Assembly (NCBI GenBank): GCA_031285575.1
Contig: JAITVX010000021.1
Location: 1-10,355 of the forward strand
Origin: Bacteroidales bacterium
Lineage (GTDB): Bacteria > Bacteroidota > Bacteroidia > Bacteroidales > VadinHA17
DNA length: 10,355 nt
Direction: 5' to 3'
In this document: piece after piece, positions 1 through 6,923 of the stretch
Position numbering within the stretch: the first letter of the stretch is position 1
Layout: each line of letters begins with the position of its first letter
Notes under the pieces: generated by a model
Told to the model about the DNA's origin: nothing
Database searches by the model: none
The model's input: only the letters and a program-made list of their open reading frames with translations
Made by a program: the position numbers and the translations under genes

Positions 1-704
1 ATGGCTGTGTTGAGCAGGTCGATGCGCTGGTTGAGGCGCGATATGAAGCTGTCGTAAACCGCTGCGTCGGCGGTGGCGTTTTCGCGGGCTACCACGGCAA
101 GGGCGTCGGTAAGTTCGGCAAAGGCGCGGTAGGCCTCGTCGAGCTCGGCGCGTACTTCTTTCAGGGCAAGCGACGGGCGGGCGGCGCTTTCGTCGGCTCG
201 CTTTTCAATGAGGGTCTGCACGGTGGTGTTGCGGCGGCCAAGCTCGGTAGCCCAGGGGGTGAGACCAAGAAGGTCAACGTCGCCGCCATGTTTCAATTTC
301 AGCTCCTGAACAAGGTTGTAAACGGCCGATGTTTCGGCGATGTGCGATTTCTGGGCCACGTTGCCGTAGGCGTCGAGCACTGCCTGCAGGCGTTCGGCGG
401 CCTGGCGCAGCGCGGGGTTGAAGTGCGAAAGGCCCGAAAGCACGGCGTTCGACAGGCCGCGGAACACGTCGTCGCGACCGGCGTCGGCGTCGTTAATCTG
501 CTCCGTGAGGGCGCTTTTGGTAATCTTTTTGAGCGCTTCGTCTTCTCTGCGGTGAAGCGTTTCGAGGGCGGCAAACCTTGCTTCTACTTTAAGCACGGCG
601 GCGCCGATGCTTTTTACAAGGGCAATGAGGAACTGGAAGAGCTGGAAATGCTCGTCGTTGCTAAGACGCGGCAGTCTGATGTGTGTAATCTTCATAATAT
701 TCAT
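1..704 (-). CDS. DUF6261-type protein, 3' end outside window
   Basis: The minus frame is open from an ATG at 704 to the window edge, giving at least 234 codons without a stop; a second in-frame ATG lies three codons later. The protein starts MNIMKITHIRLPRLSNDEHF and is mostly helical, rich in Ala, Glu, Leu and Arg, with a central stretch AQKSHIAETSAVYNLVQEL and a later LTPWATELGRRN. I recognise this as the pattern of the Bacteroidales family DUF6261, whose function is unknown; members are about this long, so only the last few residues should be missing. There is no signal peptide or membrane segment, so it is probably cytoplasmic. It lies 12 bp after the stop of the repeat-containing leader ORF and probably shares its promoter at 1048-1080. 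GC content is much higher than in the right part of the window. The family call comes from memory of sequence patterns, not a search. Confidence 0.75.
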   Translation of the reverse strand, partial: MNIMKITHIRLPRLSNDEHFQLFQFLIALVKSIGAAVLKVEARFAALETLHRREDEALKKITKSALTEQINDADAGRDDVFRGLSNAVLSGLSHFNPALRQAAERLQAVLDAYGNVAQKSHIAETSAVYNLVQELKLKHGGDVDLLGLTPWATELGRRNTTVQTLIEKRADESAARPSLALKEVRAELDEAYRAFAELTDALAVVARENATADAAVYDSFISRLNQRIDLLNTA

Positions 705-716
705 TTTATTTTAAGG

Positions 717-1010
717 TTAATAATATACATAACGGGTATTGTTGCGCGACAGCGGCGTTTTTAAGGCCTTCAAACGGGTATTGTCGCGCGACAATGGTAT
801 TTTCAAGCCCTTCAAAGCGGTGTTGTCACGCGACAATGGTGTTTCCAAGGCCTTCAGAACGGTATTGTTGCGCGACAGCGGCGTTTTCAAGCTCTTCAAA
901 AGGGTATTGTCACGCGACAGCGTTTTCTCGCAGCCTCCGGCACGGCAGCGGCGCTGCATTTTCCCGGCGCCGACTGACGAAAGCGTGTTGCCGACAGTGT
1001 GAGGTTGCAT
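717..1010 (-). CDS. Leader ORF with five LSRDNT 14-residue repeats
   Basis: A 97-residue frame starts at an ATG (MQPHTVGNTLSSVG) about 30-40 nt after a good promoter and ends 12 bp before the DUF6261 start. Residues 31-92 consist of a 14-residue unit, LSR(D/N)NT-x-LK-x-L-(K/E)-x-P, starting at residues 31, 45, 59, 73 and 87, followed by the short tail RYVYY. The unit comes from a 42-bp DNA repeat, so all copies stay in frame. I do not recognise a family or function. It has no signal peptide and no membrane segment, and the region before the repeats is basic and Cys-containing (KMQRRCRAGGC). It could be a real small protein, a leader peptide, or an untranslated leader whose repeat happens to be a multiple of three. 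The opposite strand also reads LSRDN repeats because the DNA core is palindromic, so an open frame is weak evidence for translation. An upstream in-frame ATG at 1136 would lie before the promoter and is less likely. Confidence 0.45.
   Translation of the reverse strand: MQPHTVGNTLSSVGAGKMQRRCRAGGCEKTLSRDNTLLKSLKTPLSRNNTVLKALETPLSRDNTALKGLKIPLSRDNTRLKALKTPLSRNNTRYVYY
733..933. repeat. 42-bp tandem repeat array with palindromic core, 4 full and 1 partial unit
   Basis: Full units lie at 733-774, 775-816, 817-858 and 859-900, and a shortened fifth unit at 901-933. Each has the form (c/g)GGT-TTGTcgCGCGACAa-GGTRTTTYCAAGSYCTTCAAA on the plus strand. The core at 781-794 (TTGTCGCGCGACAA) is a perfect palindrome; the other cores at 739, 823, 865 and 907 differ by one or two bases. 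Units have diverged by substitution but kept their length, and 42 bp is both 14 codons and four turns of B-DNA. There are no unique spacers. Confidence 0.93.
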
Positions 1011-1047
1011 GTTTCTCTGTTTTTGTAAATGAAATTTTAAACACGCG

Positions 1048-1080
1048 CAAATGTAGAAACTATTTTTATGAACGTCAAAA
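1048..1080 (-). promoter_or_regulatory. Bacteroidetes-type promoter for leader ORF and DUF6261 gene
   Basis: On the minus strand TTTTG (1080-1076) is followed after exactly 20 bp by TACATTTG (1055-1048), a full match to the Bacteroidetes primary-sigma consensus TTTG-N19-21-TAnnTTTG. Transcription would start near 1041, about 30 nt before the ATG of the repeat ORF and about 335 nt before the DUF6261 gene. Confidence 0.72.
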
Positions 1081-1137
1081 TAATTCGGGTGAATAATTAC
1101 CGGCGTTTCGATGCTGCCTGCATCGCGCCCGGGCATA

Positions 1138-2769
1138 TTAAAAACCCATTGTGAAGCCTGCGTTCAGGGTGGTTTTGTATCCGTAAAAATATTGCGGGCT
1201 CCATCTTGCGTCTCCGCTGATATGGCTGTATGACAGCGACAGCCACGTGTAGAGGTCGTTAATTACCTGGTACGATGTTTTTATTCCTGCCGTCGAGTTG
1301 CGCCATGCTACGGTTGCCAGCGGCGGGTTGCCCACCCTGTCGGCTCCGAGCTCGGTATAGTCGGGGCCGCGCACGGCGTCGGTGCAGAACAGGTTAATAT
1401 CGAGCGCCCTCGCCGGTTTGTAGTTCAGCGCAACGTACCATTCGCGGGCATTGTCTTTCAGGTAGTGCCCAAGGTTATAGTATGCCGTTTCAAACGTTGT
1501 TGTTGGCAGGTAATGCTGGTATGCCAGGGGATACGAATATGTAAACTCGGCGGTAAGCGACAGGTTTTTTACGGGCACGTTGCTTAGCCTCAGGCCGGCC
1601 TTGTAGCTCAGGAAATTCCATTCGCTGTTTTTTTTGAACCGTTTTACCGACAGCTCGTCAACAAACAGCGAGCCGTAAAGGTGAAGGTTCCTTATTTGCC
1701 GCGAGCTTATGTCGAAAAACATCTGTGAGTTCATGTTGTCAACCCCCATTGTCTGCGAATGGTCTATCGACTTATAAAAAAACAGCGGTATCAGGTATGC
1801 GGCATTCACGTTGTCATAATCGTAAACAATGCTGTTTCCCGCCGAAACGTTCAGCCTTTTAAATGGCGTGAATGTAAACATGTTTGCAGCAATGTATTTG
1901 CTGTGATAGCGCTTGCGGTACTTAACGCCGTAGCTGTTTGCAACATTAAACGACCTTGTGCTGTCAACAACCCTCGAGTCGAGCCATCCGTGAAAATAGT
2001 TGAACTCGAACCATCCGGCCGGCCGTATGTTGAGGTTTATCCGTGTAAACGCGGGGTTTCTGCCGCCGAAAATATTTGGCATGTTGTAGTTTGTACCCCA
2101 TTGCAGGGCGTCTTTTATCAGCCCTGCGCTTCCCCACTTCCACGACCAGGTTATTCCGCCCCGCATTTCGCTCCATTCCGTTCCGTTTTTTACCACTCCG
2201 CCTTCCCTTTGCGTAAGATATTCGGGTTTGCCGAAGAGGTTTTTTTCGTGGTTGTCTCTCAGCGAGGCATAAAAACCCCAGCTGCCAACATAGCCCCTGG
2301 CTTCGACGCCGTTTCGCCAGTATGCAGCCCTGCCCGACGAGTTTGAAAACATCTCGGCTCCCGCAACGGGGTTCACCGTGATGGAAAACAGCGAATCTTC
2401 CCGGTAAAACAAATCGAGCCTCCGCTTTGGCCACTGTCCGCCAAAACCGCTACGCCTTTTCTGCCCTGTGCCACCGGCCATGCCGGCCTCCTTTCCAAAG
2501 TCTTTCAAATAAAAGTCGAGCTCGTTTTGCTGCCGCCTGTTCAACAGCTCGCGTCTGCTGCCGGCCTCCGACAGTTTTTTGGCAATAAGAAGCCTCGAAT
2601 ATGGTTTTATGGCCGAATTGATTTCAACAATTCCGATGCCGGCAAGCTCGTCAATAAAATCATACACTCCGGTATTCTTCACCGGATGCGGAACCTCCTG
2701 CGCCAGCATGCAATTGGCGCATACAGCCGCAAAGACGGGAATAAATACAAGTATGATACGGTTTTTCAA
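1138..2769 (-). CDS. Wzi-like capsule-assembly outer-membrane beta-barrel protein
   Basis: The 543-residue protein begins with a signal peptide (hydrophobic residues about 4-20, likely cut after Q24 in CMLAQ/E). It continues with an N-terminal region typical of this group (YDFIDELAGIGIVEINSAIKP, about 36-56) and then alternating amphipathic strands rich in Tyr, Trp, Asn and Gly, ending in a C-terminal Phe (AGFTMGF), as expected for an outer-membrane barrel. Segments such as ALQWGTNYNMPNIFGGRNPAF, RPAGWFEFNYFHGWLDSR and SQMFFDISSRQIRNLHLYGS resemble Bacteroidetes proteins annotated as Wzi family. Escherichia coli Wzi helps anchor capsule polysaccharide at the cell surface; this role is inferred here. 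No capsule genes are visible nearby. The start is a TTG at 2769-2767: no in-frame ATG precedes residue 21, and only the TTG gives a complete signal peptide. A -7 box lies just upstream. Another barrel family cannot be excluded. Confidence 0.78.
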   Translation of the reverse strand: MKNRIILVFIPVFAAVCANCMLAQEVPHPVKNTGVYDFIDELAGIGIVEINSAIKPYSRLLIAKKLSEAGSRRELLNRRQQNELDFYLKDFGKEAGMAGGTGQKRRSGFGGQWPKRRLDLFYREDSLFSITVNPVAGAEMFSNSSGRAAYWRNGVEARGYVGSWGFYASLRDNHEKNLFGKPEYLTQREGGVVKNGTEWSEMRGGITWSWKWGSAGLIKDALQWGTNYNMPNIFGGRNPAFTRINLNIRPAGWFEFNYFHGWLDSRVVDSTRSFNVANSYGVKYRKRYHSKYIAANMFTFTPFKRLNVSAGNSIVYDYDNVNAAYLIPLFFYKSIDHSQTMGVDNMNSQMFFDISSRQIRNLHLYGSLFVDELSVKRFKKNSEWNFLSYKAGLRLSNVPVKNLSLTAEFTYSYPLAYQHYLPTTTFETAYYNLGHYLKDNAREWYVALNYKPARALDINLFCTDAVRGPDYTELGADRVGNPPLATVAWRNSTAGIKTSYQVINDLYTWLSLSYSHISGDARWSPQYFYGYKTTLNAGFTMGF

Positions 2770-2788
2770 GTTGCGTATTATTTTGTGG

Positions 2789-2796
2789 CAAAGATA
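2789..2796 (-). promoter_or_regulatory. Probable -7 promoter box of the Wzi-like gene
   Basis: TATCTTTG on the minus strand matches TAnnTTTG. It lies about 19 bp before the TTG start codon, which implies a very short leader. No convincing -33 element is seen 19-21 bp further upstream. Confidence 0.5.
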
Positions 2797-2870
2797 AAAA
2801 AACAGAACAATTTGAAGCTGGCCGATTAAACATCCGGTTTTCTACCGGAAAATACTGGTATGGATATAAC

Positions 2871-2908
2871 AGAACGAGAGGGTGGTTCTGAAACCATCCT
2901 CTCGTTCT
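2871..2908. repeat. 17-bp stem hairpin in the intergenic region
   Basis: AGAACGAGAGGGTGGTT (2871-2887) pairs with AACCATCCTCTCGTTCT (2892-2908) around the loop CTGA; the only non-Watson-Crick position is one G-U on the plus-strand RNA. Neither side is followed by a run of T on the transcribed strand, so it does not look like an ordinary intrinsic terminator. It could be part of a small RNA, an attenuator, or a repeat element. Confidence 0.85.
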
Positions 2909-2925
2909 AACCTAAAAACTAACCT

Positions 2926-2961
2926 ATGAAAAAAACTCTCTATACTGTTTGTTACAAATAG
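2926..2961 (+). other. Possible 11-codon leader peptide frame
   Basis: The frame ATG AAA AAA ACT ... TAG encodes MKKTLYTVCYK. It begins 17 bp after the long hairpin, in the context ACTAACCTATGAAAAAA, which looks like a typical Bacteroidetes translation start. It could be a leader peptide or the remnant of a lost gene's signal-peptide start. The frame is too short to support on its own. Confidence 0.2.
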
Positions 2962-3102
2962 TGTGCCAATTGCTCTGCAAATGTAAACAGGAGAACAGTA
3001 ATAAAAAAACATTTTCATGTTCCAACATCATTCTTAACAAGACTTTAACGAGATCTTAATATTCTTCATCTTTTAAAATTTTAATTGAGAATAACATGTT
3101 TA

Positions 3103-3134
3103 TTTGTTAAATAACTTTAATAAATGTAAATTGC
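3103..3134 (+). promoter_or_regulatory. Weak promoter candidate of the rprX-like gene
   Basis: TTTG (3103-3106) is followed after 20 bp by TAAATTGC (3127-3134), which lacks one T of the TAnnTTTG consensus. Position and spacing are right for a start site about 13 nt before the kinase ATG, but the match is imperfect. Confidence 0.33.
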
Positions 3135-3153
3135 GAACGCTTAAAAATTAAGC

Positions 3154-4707
3154 ATGCATATGAAGCGCAGAGCCATTATTTTACTTGCAGTTTTCTTTTT
3201 CCTGTCGATATCGGGGCTTATCCTGGTACAGGTGTCGTGGATTGAAAAAGCAGTTGCGGTAACCGACCAGCAGTTCCGTTACATGGCCAACAAAGCGCTC
3301 GAATCGGTTGTTCTCGACCTTGAAAAAAATGAAATCATCGAAAACATTGTAGAAGAAATAAAGCCAGCGGAAACCGATTCCATAACGGTTTTTGTGCCGG
3401 CCGATTCGCCTTTTGCCCGAACACTTCATGAAAACCGCAACGAAGCGCCGGCCGAAAAAGAGGCTCCGGCCGACGAAATGGTTGCAATTACCAGCTCGGG
3501 GCATAAGATTTTTATTACGGCAGAGAACATTCCGCCATATTCGCTTGGCGAAACAGGCGACCCTTCGCCCCAGGTAACACGTTCGGAAATACAGGGACGG
3601 GTAACGAATAAAATCATTGTCCTCGAAGACTTAATGCGTAAAACGCTTAACAATCCTCCCGATATAAGAGACAGGATCGACTTCGATTCTCTGCAGGCAA
3701 GGCTTCGTGCTGCGCTTAACGATGTTGAAATTTATCTCGACTTTGAATTTTCCGTCCGTTCAGGACGGCAGGGCATTATATGGCAAACGCCGGGCTTTGC
3801 CGACAAACCTGAAACAAACCGGTTCATCATACAGCTTTTCCCAAACGACCCTGTTCCCGGACATGACCAGATTGTTTTATACTGCCTGCAGGAAAATCAG
3901 TACATATTTGAAAAGACCGGAAACCTTGGCGCATTTTCCATACTGTTTCTGTTTATACTGATAGTCCTCTCAACCGGAACGTTTATTATTATTTTCAGAC
4001 AAAAGAAGATTTCTGAAATAAGAAACGACTTTATCAACAACATGACCCACGAGCTGAAAACGCCCATTTCCACAATATCGCTGGCTTCTCAGATGCTGCT
4101 CGATAAAACCATTCCCGAAGACGACAAAAACACAGAAGCCCTGTCGGAAATTATTTCAGACGAAAGCCAGAAACTGAAACAGCTTGCAGAAAAGGTTTTG
4201 CAGATAGCCATTCTTGAAAGGACAAGCATGAATTTCAATATGAATTACTGTAACATTCATGAAATTATTGACAAGGCGGTAAACAACTTTGGCCTTCAGA
4301 TAAAAAGCAGGCAGGGGAAAATTTCCAAAGACTTTAAGGCTGTAAATGCAGTTATCAAGGCCGACGAAACGCACATGGTCAATGCAATTTCAAACCTTAT
4401 AGACAACGCCATTAAATATTCAAGGGAAAAAACCGATATACTCATTTCAACCATCAATGCAAACGAAGAATTTGAAATTACTGTAGCCGACAATGGTATC
4501 GGGATACACAAAAACGATATCAATCGTATTTTTGAGAAATTTTACCGGGCGCCGTCGGGCAATATACACAATGTTAGGGGAGTCGGGCTGGGTTTAAGCT
4601 ACGTCCGCAAGGTTATTGAGAAACATCGCGGTATTATAAAGGTTAAAAGCGTGCCGGATAAAGGGACAACATTTAAAATAATTATACCGCAAGCTGAAAT
4701 AAAATGA
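3154..4707 (+). CDS. rprX: Membrane sensor histidine kinase, RprX-type
   Basis: The 517-residue protein has a first membrane helix at about 7-28, a periplasmic domain at about 29-258 with an acidic Ala/Pro/Glu-rich stretch near 94-108, a second membrane helix at about 260-281, and a cytoplasmic kinase core. The core shows the phosphoacceptor box HELKTP with His299, the N box NAISNLIDNAIKYS (410-423), the G1 box ADNGIGI (446-451), the F box FEKFYR (460-465) and the G2 box GVGLGLSY (476-483). It should autophosphorylate on His299 and pass the phosphate to the regulator encoded 59 bp downstream. The N-terminus (LILVQVSWIEKAV...QQF) and the strong resemblance of the partner to RprY point to the RprX/RprY pair first described in Bacteroides fragilis; its signal is not established. 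A second ATG two codons downstream is an equally possible start. Confidence 0.88.
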   Translation: MHMKRRAIILLAVFFFLSISGLILVQVSWIEKAVAVTDQQFRYMANKALESVVLDLEKNEIIENIVEEIKPAETDSITVFVPADSPFARTLHENRNEAPAEKEAPADEMVAITSSGHKIFITAENIPPYSLGETGDPSPQVTRSEIQGRVTNKIIVLEDLMRKTLNNPPDIRDRIDFDSLQARLRAALNDVEIYLDFEFSVRSGRQGIIWQTPGFADKPETNRFIIQLFPNDPVPGHDQIVLYCLQENQYIFEKTGNLGAFSILFLFILIVLSTGTFIIIFRQKKISEIRNDFINNMTHELKTPISTISLASQMLLDKTIPEDDKNTEALSEIISDESQKLKQLAEKVLQIAILERTSMNFNMNYCNIHEIIDKAVNNFGLQIKSRQGKISKDFKAVNAVIKADETHMVNAISNLIDNAIKYSREKTDILISTINANEEFEITVADNGIGIHKNDINRIFEKFYRAPSGNIHNVRGVGLGLSYVRKVIEKHRGIIKVKSVPDKGTTFKIIIPQAEIK

Positions 4708-4766
4708 ACGATAATAAAAATAAAATTGCTATAATTGATAAATTTTTCTGATAAAAACAGTACAAA

Positions 4767-5462
4767 ATGAACACTCTAAGAATTTTATTAGCGGAAGATG
4801 ACAATAATCTGGGATTGCTTCTTAGAAATTACCTGAAAGCAAAAGGCTACGATGTAACCCTTGTAAGAACAGGCACCCATGCTCTTGATGTATTTTCAAA
4901 ATCCATATTTAACCTCTGCATCTTCGACATTATGATGCCGGAACTGGATGGAATAAGCCTCACAAAAGAGATAAGACTGTCGAATAATAATATCCCAATC
5001 ATATTTCTTACCGCAAAGAACCAGCAGGAAGATATTATTGAAGGTTTTATGTCGGGCGCCGACGATTATATGACAAAGCCGTTTTCTATGGAAGAGCTTC
5101 TTTACCGTATTGAAGCCATTCTGCGAAGAACAAGCACAGGCAATGCCATGGCGGCACTCAAGGGCGACCCCTATCCGCTGGGCGCCTTTATATTCGACCC
5201 CATGAATCAGATGTTGAGCTATGGAAACGATGACGAATATAAGCTTACAACAAAAGAATCGGAACTTTTAGACATGCTTTACCGTAATCGCAACGACATC
5301 CTTGAAAGAAACTTTGCGCTGAAAACCATCTGGGTTGATGATAACTACTTCAATGCACGCAGCATGGATGTTTACATATCGCGATTAAGAAAACACCTCC
5401 GGAAAGACCCCTCGCTCAGGATACTTAACGTTCACGGCAAGGGGTACAAGCTTATATGTTAG
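4767..5462 (+). CDS. rprY: OmpR-family response regulator, RprY-type
   Basis: The 231-residue protein has a receiver domain (about 4-118) with acidic pocket residues Asp11 and Asp12, phosphorylatable Asp54 (CIFDIMMPELDG), Thr82 and Lys104 (TKPFSMEEL). A winged-helix DNA-binding domain follows at about 133-231, ending FNARSMDVYISRLRKHL and NVHGKGYKLI. The segments ALKTIWVDDNYFNARSMD and IPIIFLTAKN are close to what I know of RprY of Bacteroides and Porphyromonas, where the regulator has been linked to oxidative-stress and metal-related genes. That physiology is not shown here. It lies 59 bp after the kinase gene and probably shares its transcript. The stop codon is TAG, and translation beyond it gives no plausible extension, so TAG works as a true stop in this genome. 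Confidence 0.92.
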   Translation: MNTLRILLAEDDNNLGLLLRNYLKAKGYDVTLVRTGTHALDVFSKSIFNLCIFDIMMPELDGISLTKEIRLSNNNIPIIFLTAKNQQEDIIEGFMSGADDYMTKPFSMEELLYRIEAILRRTSTGNAMAALKGDPYPLGAFIFDPMNQMLSYGNDDEYKLTTKESELLDMLYRNRNDILERNFALKTIWVDDNYFNARSMDVYISRLRKHLRKDPSLRILNVHGKGYKLIC

Positions 5463-5528
5463 CCGCAGTGCTGCATCGGAAACTGCGGAAGAACTTTCCG
5501 ATATTGGGAACTACTACTCATGGAGGAC

Positions 5529-5555
5529 ATGAAACCACTTTTAAGTTTCATTTTT
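5529..5555 (+). terminator. Probable intrinsic terminator after rprY
   Basis: ATGAAAC (5529-5535) pairs with GTTTCAT (5545-5551) around a 9-base loop and runs into five T (5551-5555). A second, weaker stem (ATCGGAAA at 5475-5482 with TTTCCGAT at 5495-5502) lies just upstream without a T run. The stem is short and GC-poor, so efficiency is uncertain. Confidence 0.5.
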
Positions 5556-5636
5556 CATCATGCGTTTACCGTGAAAGCCAACAACAATTCACACACAATA
5601 TTTGTGTAAAACCGATATCATATAACAAATAAATAT

Positions 5637-5644
5637 TAAATTTG
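5637..5644 (+). promoter_or_regulatory. Probable -7 promoter box of the DUF4783-nadC operon
   Basis: TAAATTTG is a full match to TAnnTTTG, about 42 bp before the ATG of the DUF4783 gene. No clear -33 TTG is seen at the usual spacing. Confidence 0.5.
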
Positions 5645-5686
5645 CATCGTAGAAAGTTAAACTGTCTTTATTAAAACAAAACAGCA

Positions 5687-6091
5687 ATGAAAACCGTATT
5701 AATTATTTCTGTATTGTTTATCGCCTTGCAGCCGTTTACTGCAGAAGCGCAGGAACAGCCGAAAATACCCGAAGGCATATCAATGGCCATAAGAGCCGGG
5801 AATGTTACCGAGCTGTCAAAATATCTTAATTCAACCGTTGAACTTCTGCTTCTTCAAAAGGAAGATTTCTATAAAAAAAATGTTGCCGAAACAGTTCTGC
5901 GCGATTTCTTCAATGAATACAAGGTAAAGAGTTTTACCGTTCGCCATCAGGGCGCAAAAAATGATGCGCAATATGCAATCGGCAACCTGAAAACTGAAAA
6001 AGGTGATTTCAGGGTCTATTTCCTGCTTAAAACAATTGGCAAAGATTTACTGATTCATCAGATACGCATTGAACCCGACAATGGAAGATAA
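5687..6091 (+). CDS. Secreted DUF4783 (NTF2-like fold) protein
   Basis: The 134-residue protein starts with a signal peptide (MKTVLIISVLFIALQ, likely cut after the AEAQ at about residue 22). The mature part reads IPEGISMAIRAGNVTELSKY near its start, then a basic middle and strands ending in LLIHQIRIEPDNGR. This is the pattern of DUF4783, a small Bacteroidetes family with a predicted NTF2-like alpha+beta fold and no established activity; it should act in the periplasm or at the cell surface. Its stop codon overlaps the start of nadC by 11 bp, so the two are almost certainly co-transcribed and translationally coupled. Pairing of DUF4783 with nadC is, to my knowledge, common in the phylum, but no functional link to NAD synthesis is shown. 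Confidence 0.85.
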   Translation: MKTVLIISVLFIALQPFTAEAQEQPKIPEGISMAIRAGNVTELSKYLNSTVELLLLQKEDFYKKNVAETVLRDFFNEYKVKSFTVRHQGAKNDAQYAIGNLKTEKGDFRVYFLLKTIGKDLLIHQIRIEPDNGR

Positions 6092-6923
6092 ACTTCTGAA
6101 ACAGTTTGTTGAAACAAGTCTTGCCGAAGACGTTGGCGATGGAGATCATTCGTCGCTTGCATGTATCCCCGAAAATGCCGAAGGCCGCGCAAAACTGATT
6201 ATCAAGCAAAAATGTATTCTGGCCGGTGCAGAATTAGCTGGAAAAATATTTTCAATTATCGATACTGCTATCAAATTCACACCTTTTATTGAAGACGGTT
6301 CGGTTGTTGAACACGGCGATATTGCCTTTCATGTTTCGGGACGGGTTCAATCTATCCTGAAATCTGAAAGATTGGTTTTGAATATTATGCAAAGGATGAG
6401 CGGTATAGCAACCTGTACGCGCAAGTATGCGGATATGCTTGCCGGATTGAAAACGAAAATACTTGATACAAGAAAAACAGCTCCCGGACTCAGGTTTCTG
6501 GAAAAAGAGGCTGTACGCACAGGTGGAGGAGTGAATCACCGGATGGGCTTATATGATATGATAATGTTAAAAGACAATCATATAGATTATGCCGGAGGTA
6601 TCAAAAAAGCAATAGCACTTACAAATGATTATTTACAAAAGAATAATCTTAACCTGAAAATTGAAATAGAAGCCCGCAATATTGACGAAGTAAAGACAAT
6701 TATGGAAACCGGAGGCATAGACAGGATTATGTTTGATAATTTTTCCTTGGCCGACGTTAAACATGCCGTAAGTCTGATAAGTGGCAAATATGAAACAGAA
6801 GCCTCCGGCGGCATAACCCTCGAAACCATCAGAAGTTATGCAGAATGCGGAGTTGATTTTATATCGGTCGGAGCATTGACACATCATGTTGAAAGCATTG
6901 ACATGAGCCTTAAAGCTGAATGA
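6081..6923 (+). CDS. nadC: Nicotinate-nucleotide pyrophosphorylase (carboxylating)
   Basis: This enzyme converts quinolinate and phosphoribosyl pyrophosphate into nicotinate mononucleotide, CO2 and pyrophosphate, the third step of de novo NAD synthesis in the cytoplasm. The 280-residue protein has the usual length and order: N-terminal EDVGDGDHSS (16-25), the helix NIMQRMSGIAT with Arg105, LDTRKTAPGLR (129-138), GGGVNHRMGLYDMIMLKDNH (148-167) with His153, Arg154 and Lys164, EIEARN (195-200), IMFDNF (216-221) and EASGGI (240-245). These include the substrate-binding Arg, Lys and His residues known from the family. I chose the ATG at 6081; a TTG four codons earlier is in frame but less likely. 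The gene ends at a normal family C-terminus (DMSLKAE), and the transposase remnant begins directly at its stop codon. Confidence 0.97.
   Translation: MEDKLLKQFVETSLAEDVGDGDHSSLACIPENAEGRAKLIIKQKCILAGAELAGKIFSIIDTAIKFTPFIEDGSVVEHGDIAFHVSGRVQSILKSERLVLNIMQRMSGIATCTRKYADMLAGLKTKILDTRKTAPGLRFLEKEAVRTGGGVNHRMGLYDMIMLKDNHIDYAGGIKKAIALTNDYLQKNNLNLKIEIEARNIDEVKTIMETGGIDRIMFDNFSLADVKHAVSLISGKYETEASGGITLETIRSYAECGVDFISVGALTHHVESIDMSLKAE

Larger units (their letters stand above)
2770..3153. other. Intergenic region between divergent genes, with hairpins and a possible micro-ORF
   Basis: This gap between divergently transcribed genes holds the -7 box of the Wzi-like gene at its left end and a weak promoter candidate of the sensor kinase at its right end. 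Between them are a small hairpin (TCCGGT at 2833-2838 with ACCGGA at 2844-2849), the long hairpin at 2871-2908, and an ATG at 2926 opening an 11-codon frame (MKKTLYTVCYK, stop TAG at 2959-2961). A TACATTTG -7 box on the minus strand at 2985-2978 would transcribe through the micro-ORF region and the hairpin in the opposite direction. The last 150 bp are very AT-rich. No longer coding frame is convincing. Confidence 0.6.

Noticed and set aside
288..764. Plus-strand frame of 158 codons opposite the DUF6261 gene
   Set aside because: It is the shadow of the longer minus-strand gene in GC-rich sequence; its residues show no family pattern and it runs into the repeat region.
733..933. CRISPR array
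   Set aside because: Units follow one another directly with no unique spacers, and no cas gene is present.
739..1002. Plus-strand frame with LSRDN-like repeats
   Set aside because: The palindromic repeat core forces similar residues on both strands; promoter and neighbouring genes support only the minus direction.
1109..1125. Hairpin CGATGC/GCATCG as terminator of the Wzi-like gene
   Set aside because: It has only a 6-bp stem with no T run on the transcribed strand.
717..1136. Longer version of the leader ORF starting at the ATG next to the wzi-like stop
   Set aside because: This start lies upstream of the -33/-7 promoter, so the ATG at 1010 is preferred.
5460..5556. Read-through of the rprY TAG as further evidence for amber recoding
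   Set aside because: The RprY family ends here and the sequence after the TAG overlaps a probable terminator; it gives no plausible protein, so TAG is a real stop at this locus.
6069..6080. Alternative TTG start of nadC four codons upstream
   Set aside because: The ATG at 6081 gives the usual family length and a normal coupled overlap with the preceding stop.
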